Source: Penaeus vannamei
Lineage: Eukaryota; Arthropoda; Malacostraca; Decapoda; Penaeidae
Direction of reading: 5' to 3'
Assembly (NCBI RefSeq): GCF_042767895.1
Contig: NC_091560.1
Coordinates: 35,929,317-35,941,816, forward strand
DNA length: 12,500 bases
The position numbers were made by a program, and so were the translations under genes. Every line of letters begins with the position of its first letter. The stretch's first letter is position 1. The notes beneath the pieces were generated by a model. It did not search any database. It was given only the letters and a program-made list of their open reading frames with translations, and was not told the origin of the DNA. Shown here piece after piece: positions 7,600 to 12,500 of this stretch.

Positions 7600-8420
7600 G
7601 AATATTGGTCGTGAACTAAGTGATAGCCAGATAAATGATGTGAAAAGTTTAATATCTGAGTTTCCAGATGTATTTTCAAACAAACCTGGATTTACCAACA
7701 CAGTGGAACATGTAATTAAGCTGGAAAGTAAGATACCAGTCTGTAGTAAGCTGTATCCCATTCCTCATAATCTTGTCGATGTGTTTAATAAGGAAGTGGA
7801 ACGAATGCTTGATTTAAAAATCATAGAACCATCTGTTTCCCCTTATTGTTCTCCAGTGGTTCTTGTTAAGAAATCAAAGTTGGCGATTTTGCAATGATCT
7901 TAGAGCTCTCAATGATATCACTGAATTTGATTGTGAACCCATGCCTACAACCGAAGATGCTCTCGGTAATTTTACTGATGATAGGTATTTTTCTGAGTTA
8001 GACCTCACTAAAGGATACTGGCAAATTCCTTTGGCTAAAGACTCTAAAATATATACAGCTTTTGCTACTAATAAAGGATTAATGCAATTCAAAATGATGC
8101 CATTTGGCTTGAAAACTGCATGCGCAACTTTTATCAGATTAATGAGGAAAGTTATTGAAGGACTTGCGAATACTGATTGTTATTTTGATAATGTTGTTGT
8201 GCATAGTACTACCTGGCCTGATCATCTAGTAAATCTAAGAGAACTTATAAAGTTACGTTTGCACGGATTAACAGCTGGTCTAAATAAGTGCTACTTCGGG
8301 TTTTCGAAGATAAAGTATCTTGGTGTGTTACTAGGAGACAATTTTATTGAACCCCTAGATGATAAAAACCAAGATCTTTTAGAGGTACATTCCAAATTTT
8401 GCTGCTATTGCAAATCCCAT
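7600..8420 (+). pseudogene. Reverse transcriptase, Ty3/Gypsy type, with altered catalytic motif
   Basis: RT would copy the element's RNA into DNA. Its N-terminus is in the same ORF as the integrase C-terminus (6983-7897): IPVCSKLYPIP, EVERMLDLKIIEPS and SPYCSPVVLVKKS. The frame then shifts at about 7875-7885 into the ORF ending at 8444. That part shows FCNDLRALN, motif A SELDLTKGYWQIP (Asp 8001-8003), MPFGLKTACATF and the catalytic box at 8181-8192. The box reads YFDN, where family members have YxDD, so the second catalytic Asp is Asn. KIKYLGVLLG follows. A further shift near 8390 leads into RNase H, and the thumb/connection region between about 8350 and 8400 looks shortened. Confidence 0.88.
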
Positions 8421-8916
8421 GAACAGTTTATTGAAGAAGAATAGCTGTAATAAACTCAAGTGGAATGATTCCCAGATTGCTAGTTTTCATGAACTAAAGT
8501 CAAAACTAACATGTAAGCCTATCTTACGTTTCCCTGACTTTTCAAAATCATTTTTCTTACGAACAGACGCTTCTGATTGTGGTCTGGGCGCTGTTCTGTT
8601 GCAAGACATTAATGGCACCAAAATGCCGATTGCATTTGCAAGTAGGAAGCTCCTGGATCGGGAGAGAAACTATGCCACAATAGAAAAGGAGTGCCTGGCA
8701 ATAGTATAGGCTGTAGAAAAATTCAAAAGGTACATATTTGGTAAAGAATTTGTAATTCAAACAGATCAGCAGCCTCTGACTTATCTTAGAAATATGAAGA
8801 ACTTAAATGGAAGGCTGATGAGATGGGCCTTATCACTACAGTTCTTCTCCTTTAGGATTGAGTATATAAAAGGCAAAGAAAATATTGGTGCAGACATGTT
8901 AAGTCGTTGCTTGTAA
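8390..8916 (+). pseudogene. RNase H domain of pol, one in-frame stop
   Basis: RNase H removes the RNA strand during reverse transcription. The frame is open from about 8390 (IPNFAAIANPMNSLLKK) to an amber stop at 8707-8709, and continues in the same frame to TAA at 8914-8916. Motifs are FFLRTDASDCGLGAVLL (catalytic Asp), ERNYATIEKECLAIV (Glu), FVIQTDQQPLTYL (Asp) and a terminal IKGKENIGADMLSR, the usual end of Gypsy RNase H. The stop replaces a position usually held by Trp. Only about 38 bases remain before the 3' LTR, so Pol ends here and nothing follows it. Confidence 0.9.
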
Positions 8917-8954
8917 TGTCATTAACAAAATACAATGTGGCTTAAATTCTTAGA

Positions 8955-9557
8955 TTTTTAGGAATTGCATTAATTATGTATTAATTATACATTAAATTTA
9001 ATGGAAAATAAACCTTATTTGAACTTGTATTTAGTTGCGTTTGTAAGTACCATCCCTTACGCATTGCGCATGCGCGGTGGTTCCCCACTACATAGCCACC
9101 TGGGGGGGTAATCGTTCACTCCACCATAACACTTGCTCATGGGAGCACTGTGAAACATCATCTCGTAAGTGACCGCCCTTTTGTATACTTATTAGCTTAT
9201 TCTTGCATAGGAAACTTTTCCTATACATATTTATTGAATCAATTTTTTATTTTCTTTCACAGCCTTTTTCATGTTTGTAAAAAAAATTATCAAGAAAGGC
9301 TGGACAGTATTAATCGGCGCACGGCCTTGATAGTCGTCCGTGACACGCCCCCTCCTAAGAACAAGTCTCGCATCAGTATAATTGTAAAACATCCTGCGGA
9401 CTATATTATTTGTAATTTTATTTATTCGTTTGTTTATAAATATATATGGCATATAAAAAAATATATACTTTTATACCCCTTTCTTTTTAAAAGGTATCTG
9501 GATAATGAAAAGGAAAAGGCGAATTACCAATACTTAAGTAATTCAAAAGAACCGACA
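8955..9557 (+). repeat. 3' long terminal repeat (~603 bp)
   Basis: It repeats the 5' LTR from aggaattg (8960) to gaaccgaca (9557). The first five bases differ from the 5' copy (ttttt versus tgtca), so its 5' border is approximate. No convincing polypurine tract precedes it; aggaa is the only purine run. It has 7 G in the G tract, against 13 in the 5' LTR. Confidence 0.88.
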
Positions 9558-9562
9558 CATTA
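9558..9562. repeat. Target-site duplication, right copy, of the LTR element (catta)
   Basis: It pairs with cagta at 3613-3617, with one mismatch, directly after the terminal CA of the 3' LTR. On the minus strand it supplies the codon ATG at 9560-9558, after which the RTE frame continues at 3612. Confidence 0.75.
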
Positions 9563-10415
9563 GGTGATCTCTGATACGTCTCAGAAGGATGTGGGCAAGA
9601 ACCTTGCCTGGTATACTGAGCAGTGTGATGCCTCGGTGGTTGATGCAGTCCCATCGGTCCCCCTTCCCCTTCCAGAGAGGAATGACCACACCCCTCAACA
9701 GGTCAGGAACGGTACCAGACCGCCAGATGGCAGCCAGGACATGCAAGCCCCGCACCAGAGGATCACCACCAGCCTCTAATAGTTCAGCTGGGATGCCACA
9801 TATACCATATACCAGCTGCTTCACCACTCTTCAGCTTGGAGATTGCCCCCCTAACTTCGATTAGGGAGGGGGCATCCTCATCGATGGGTGGGTCCAGCAA
9901 CGGAATCTCGGCACTACCTGCATCCAAGATAACTGTTGGTGGGTCAACCTGGTACAACTGCACAAAATACCCAACGTTCCTGCACTGCAACAGGATCTGA
10001 GATGATCTGACCACCTACTGAGCGAACTGCTGTCACCTGTGAAGTGGGCTTGGAGTTCAGCTTTCTCAGGGCTTGGTATGCAGGACGAAGGTTATTTATT
10101 AAGAAATGGCCTTCCTCAGCAAGATTCCTAATAAACTGTTCCTTGTCCCTTCTTAACAAAGGCCGAGTTCTGCGCACCTGGGAATGGTGCAAATCTCGAT
10201 CCCCTGCCAGATGAGCTGCAGAACAAGCATCTGTGGCATCCAGTGTCTCCTGTGAGGTGAAATTTCGCCCTGCTCTCGGGCGTTCACCAATCGACTCTTG
10301 AGCTTCAAGTGTTTCACGCTTGAAGGTGTCCCAGAGAAGTACAGGGTCCATCAGATTTTCGAGCACTTTGAAACAACCAGAGACTGACTGCCTCAGCAAA
10401 CCCCTGGGCACATTC
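9558..10415 (-). pseudogene. RTE linker and N-terminal reverse transcriptase
   Basis: On the minus strand, 10411-9944 reads PVLLWDTFKRETL, RRDKEQFIRNLAEEG and LRPAYQALRKLNSKP, the conserved linker between endonuclease and RT in this family. A shift near 9970 gives QLYQVDPPTV and then LTEVR-like sequence ISKLKSGEAAGI. A further shift into 9827-9558 gives CGIPAELLEAGGDP, VVIPLWKGKGDRWDC and RGITLLSIPGKVLAHILL, the RT fingers motifs 1 and 2. The frame reaches the LTR junction at RIRDHLM and resumes at 3612. The LTR element therefore split RT between the fingers and palm motif A. Confidence 0.87.
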
Positions 10416-10419
10416 CCCC

Positions 10420-11328
10420 TCCCTCAGCCTGCCCAAGTGAAACATCCTGGGGTGATCATTGGTCCGCTAGGGCATTTTGAAATAGACCCGGAGGATAGCC
10501 ACAACCTATCTATGGTCAGTACCACAGAACTCGGCACTCCCATACACCCTACAATTCTGGAGGATCCTCCAACGAGTGCTAACAAGTATGTGGTCGATCT
10601 CCTTGGCTGCATTACCCGCATCGCTGTGCTATGTCCAGCGATGTGAGTCTGGGCGCTGGTACCAGGAGCCAGAAATCCTCAATTTCTGGGACCTAGCAAA
10701 GTCCCGGAAAAGGAGGCTATTCTCGCTGCCGGTATCAGCTCCCATACTATGGGGACCAACAGACATCTCACAGCTAGCTCGATCACAGCCTAATACCGTA
10801 TTGAAGTCACCCAGGACAACACAAATATCTCGCCGGAGGCACCTGACACAGACACTAGTTTGGTGTAGAACATCTCTTTCACATAAAGTTTACAAACATC
10901 AGTAGGAGCATACACAGCAATAAGAAACATAAAGCCAAAAGACAGCTTCAGTCTCAATACCATTATACGCTCATAGACTGGAGTAACCTCTACTGCCGAG
11001 GGCTGGAGTCTGCTGGAGATGGCCATAGCTACTCCCTGGAGGTGGTGACCGTCGCTGCGGCCTGATCAGTTGTAGGTGTAGCCACCTACACTGATCGTTC
11101 CATTGCCAGGTTTTCTCACCTCTGATCCACTCTCAGCTTCCCCAGTTCTCTCGACAACAGAGGCAACCGATCATCCTGATGCAAAGAATGGATGTTCCAA
11201 GCCCCCACCCTGACTCCCCGCCTGAGGTTTAGCCTCGGGGAGTCGCTCCGGGTGGATGCTACCTCTGCCACCCTGCCGACACTGCTCCACATAAAAGGGG
11301 ACGGCAGGCTGTGGAACCCATCATCCAC
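10420..11328 (-). pseudogene. RTE endonuclease domain (apurinic-like), decayed
   Basis: This nuclease would nick the target DNA for target-primed reverse transcription. Reading down the minus strand from 11328: GVRVGAWNIHSL carries the catalytic Asn. A shift follows near 11115, and SEVRKPGNG has the catalytic Glu. A stop replaces a residue in GGYTYN*SG. The next open part (11026-10790) has SAVEVTPVYERIM and LIAVYAPTDV. Another shift gives VLGDFNTVLG, with GDFN at 10811-10800. GSWYQRPDSHRWT follows, then a shift, then AAKEIDHILVSTRWRILQ and TDHR, with a TAG stop at 10508-10506 inside the last motif. All main catalytic motifs can be seen but in several frames, so the domain is inactive. An ATG at 11328 is a possible start of this ORF. 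Confidence 0.87.
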
Positions 11329-11868
11329 CTACGGGGCTCCCGAAGGCTTTCCCCTGTCAGCTTCACTCCTGGCTGGCATCTACCAGAACACAGGCGGGAC
11401 GAGTAGTTCTCGCTCCCGTCCTGCGTCCCGGAAGTTGCCCCTCCAGCGGGATCCACAGCCCGCCTCTCTTGCTGGGTGGGAGGAGCAGTTCCCCTCTTCC
11501 CAGCATTACCATATATATTTAACACTGCCAATGGTTATTTATCTGGGGGGAGGAGGACTGGCAAGGCCCACCTCCCCTGAGCCTTCCATTTATCCCAGGG
11601 GGCCTAGGGGCAGGAATTGGTACAGGGCCAGGGCGTGTTCACACGCCGGTGGGCCATGACCCTGAAACTCTGGGGCCTCCTGCTGCTCCGAGATCCCCCT
11701 CAGTTTAGCCTGGAATCACAAGGTACCCAGTTTCCATTGGAGGCCACGAGGAGTCACTGCAAGGAGTCTCAATGATAGAGAGGCTATGAACTGGCAGAGG
11801 AGGCTTATGCAGTGCTGCTCCCTTTTTCGCACTAGGCTAGCCAGCGGTGGCAGCTGTAAGTGAGAAGA
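11329..11868 (-). other. 5' region of the RTE element
   Basis: GC-rich sequence lies upstream of the endonuclease. A 91-codon minus frame (11531-11259) overlaps the start of the endonuclease frame by about 70 bases. It contains RAVDPAGGATSGTQDGSENYS and could be an N-terminal extension in a shifted frame or simply 5' UTR. Beyond 11531 I find no long frame on the minus strand. The element ends at 11868, next to the duplicated cattagtt. Confidence 0.6.
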
Positions 11869-11876
11869 CATTAGTT
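11869..11876. repeat. Target-site duplication, right copy, of the RTE element
   Basis: The 8-mer cattagtt is identical to 2441-2448 and adjoins the 5' end of the minus-strand RTE element. Its presence at both ends argues that the element is full length and inserted by target-primed reverse transcription. Confidence 0.85.
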
Positions 11877-12232
11877 ATCGTTGACTAATTCCTGAAATCC
11901 TCTTTATCGAAATGGCAACACCTATGGAAGCAGGCGGTATTTTCCCCTCCCTCATCTCTTAATAAAAGTATCAATTATGGCTCTCACATTTCTTGAAATA
12001 TAAAATTGCTAAATATTTCTTCTAAACATCTATGTACAGCAGGCAAATCAAATGATAATCTACAAAATCGCCGAGTCCTTTGTAAATGCTTTTCGTAGTT
12101 GCACCATGTGTTGGTTTCTTCTTTTTGCCAGAACCAAACTTGCTACATTATATTCCTAATTATAGAACAATAACTGAACTCAAAACCGCAGTGACGCTTT
12201 GTCACTGTATGTACGCGTGTATGTGCGTGCAG
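11877..12232. other. Host sequence without a supported gene
   Basis: AT-rich unique-looking sequence with no recognisable domain on either strand. The last 40 bases (about 12195-12232) are T/G-rich and end in gtgcgtgcag, a plausible 3' splice acceptor for the candidate exon that follows. Confidence 0.5.
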
Positions 12233-12400
12233 AGTTTATGGAAATCTATACATGGGGATGAGTTGCGATACAATATGTATGATCTCGTTCGGGAGTTCTG
12301 GATGCCCTACGTTGAACTAAAATGTGATCCTAGTTTTTGCTCTTATTATTCCAAGTCTTGGCGTTTCTATGAGGAGACGCATCCACCTCCGAACAGCTGA
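12233..12400 (+). CDS. Candidate terminal exon of an unidentified plus-strand gene
   Basis: After an acceptor-like gtgcgtgcag, a frame of 55 codons runs to TGA at 12398-12400. It begins SLWKSIHGDELRYNMYDLV and continues REFWMPYVELKCDPSFC to SWRFYEETHPPPNS. The composition is protein-like, with aromatic, acidic and Cys residues. This is unlike the simple-sequence frame upstream, which changes character exactly at the splice-like site. I do not recognise the family. No upstream exon of such a gene is visible in the window. It could be a real last exon, part of an old repeat, or chance. Confidence 0.35.
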   Translation, partial: SLWKSIHGDELRYNMYDLVREFWMPYVELKCDPSFCSYYSKSWRFYEETHPPPNS

Positions 12401-12500
12401 GCGAGAGCATACATGTTTGCTTGTTTCATCTCGAAAAGCTTTTTGCTGGCTGGCTCCACGGTCAATATCAAGAGCATAAGACCATTCGCATTAAATGTGC
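12401..12500. other. Right edge, nothing assignable
   Basis: If the candidate exon is real this would be its 3' untranslated sequence. There is no AATAAA signal. A short minus frame here (about 36 codons) has no supporting feature. Confidence 0.4.

Larger units (their letters stand above)
3618..9557 (+). mobile_element. Ty3/Gypsy LTR retrotransposon, Gmr1-like order (gag-PR-IN-RT-RH), degenerate
   Basis: The element is 5.94 kb with near-identical terminal repeats, a TG start (5' LTR) and CA ends. A primer-binding-like site follows the 5' LTR, and a 5-bp imperfect target duplication in an RTE element flanks it. Internal order is a leader, gag with a CCHC knuckle, a protease remnant, integrase, reverse transcriptase and RNase H. 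In ordinary Ty3/Gypsy elements integrase is last; here it precedes RT, as in Ty1/copia and in the Gmr1 group. The RT, the IN GPY/F motif and the SCAN-like gag are Gypsy-type, not copia-type. Frameshifts, stops and a changed RT catalytic site make it non-autonomous. No envelope-like ORF exists between RNase H (ends 8916) and the 3' LTR. It is much more AT-rich than the RTE host. Confidence 0.88.
2449..11868 (-). mobile_element. RTE-type non-LTR retrotransposon, apparently full length, interrupted by an LTR element
   Basis: A GC-rich, single-polyprotein non-LTR retrotransposon runs on the minus strand, with 5' end at 11868 and 3' end at 2449. Its own sequence is 2449-3617 plus 9563-11868, about 3.48 kb, within the usual RTE size. 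It shows an apurinic-like endonuclease, a linker, reverse transcriptase and a C-terminal region. The 3' end is a short trinucleotide tail (2449-2460, TGATGATGATGA-like on the minus strand), typical of RTE elements. An 8-bp duplication flanks it. The open frame is broken by several stops and shifts, so this copy cannot encode an active protein. Clade assignment is from the motifs and compact layout. An alternative would be another EN-RT clade with the same domain order. Confidence 0.85.

Noticed and set aside
8917..8954. Possible envelope-like gene after RNase H
   Set aside because: Only about 38 bases separate the RNase H stop from the 3' LTR.
9564..9864. Plus-strand ORFs over the RTE element (also 10320-10905, 11192-11659 and 2422-2769)
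   Set aside because: They are antisense shadows of the GC-rich RTE coding strand. The minus strand carries the recognisable endonuclease and RT motifs.
1..12500. CRISPR array, bacterial operon, tRNA or rRNA genes
   Set aside because: No spaced repeats of CRISPR type, no ribosome-binding-site-linked ORFs, and no cloverleaf or rRNA-like sequence were recognised. The tRNA-like box in the primer-binding region is explained by the retrotransposon.

Overview
This is eukaryotic nuclear DNA, and an arthropod is the best guess, most likely a decapod crustacean such as a penaeid shrimp. The grounds are inference: long perfect (AT)n tracts, short-intron serine protease exons, a GC-rich RTE-type non-LTR retrotransposon of a kind I associate with shrimp genomes, and an AT-rich Ty3/Gypsy element. 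No bacterial gene organisation is present.

Layout. (1) Positions 1-1670 hold the middle of a chymotrypsin-family (S1A) serine protease gene on the minus strand. Four exons can be read: 1670-1598, 1165-1027, 716-541 and 240-160. Splice sites and codon phases match at every junction. They encode a Pro-rich linker, the R|IMGG activation site, the His (TAAHC) motif, the Asp (NDIA) motif and the VTGWG motif. The first exon or exons and the Ser exon lie outside the window or were not found. Introns are full of TG, AT and ATT simple sequence. (2) Positions 1671-2440 are unassigned AT-rich sequence, probably upstream intron. (3) Positions 2449-11868 are one apparently full-length RTE-type non-LTR retrotransposon on the minus strand, flanked by an 8-bp target-site duplication (cattagtt). 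It is decayed by stops and frameshifts. (4) Inside its reverse transcriptase, at 3618-9557, sits a 5.94-kb plus-strand LTR retrotransposon with ~0.6-kb LTRs and a one-mismatch 5-bp duplication (cagta/catta). Removing it and one duplication copy joins the RTE reading frame exactly in phase. (5) Positions 11877-12500 return to host sequence and carry one candidate plus-strand terminal exon of unknown function.

The LTR element is the most unusual part. Its gag has a coiled coil, a SCAN-like capsid and a CCHC knuckle. The integrase (HHCC, first Asp, GPY/F) lies UPSTREAM of reverse transcriptase and RNase H. That is the Ty1/copia-like order known in the Gmr1 group of Ty3/Gypsy elements. This copy is dead: it has frameshifts in gag, protease, integrase and RT, in-frame stops in integrase and RNase H, and an altered RT catalytic motif. 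No env-like gene follows RNase H.

Order of events inferred: host protease locus, then RTE insertion upstream of the linker exon, then Gmr1-like insertion into the RTE, then decay (LTRs now roughly 95% identical by eye). I see no undescribed defence or regulatory system. The novelty lies in the Gmr1-like element and the clean nested insertion.
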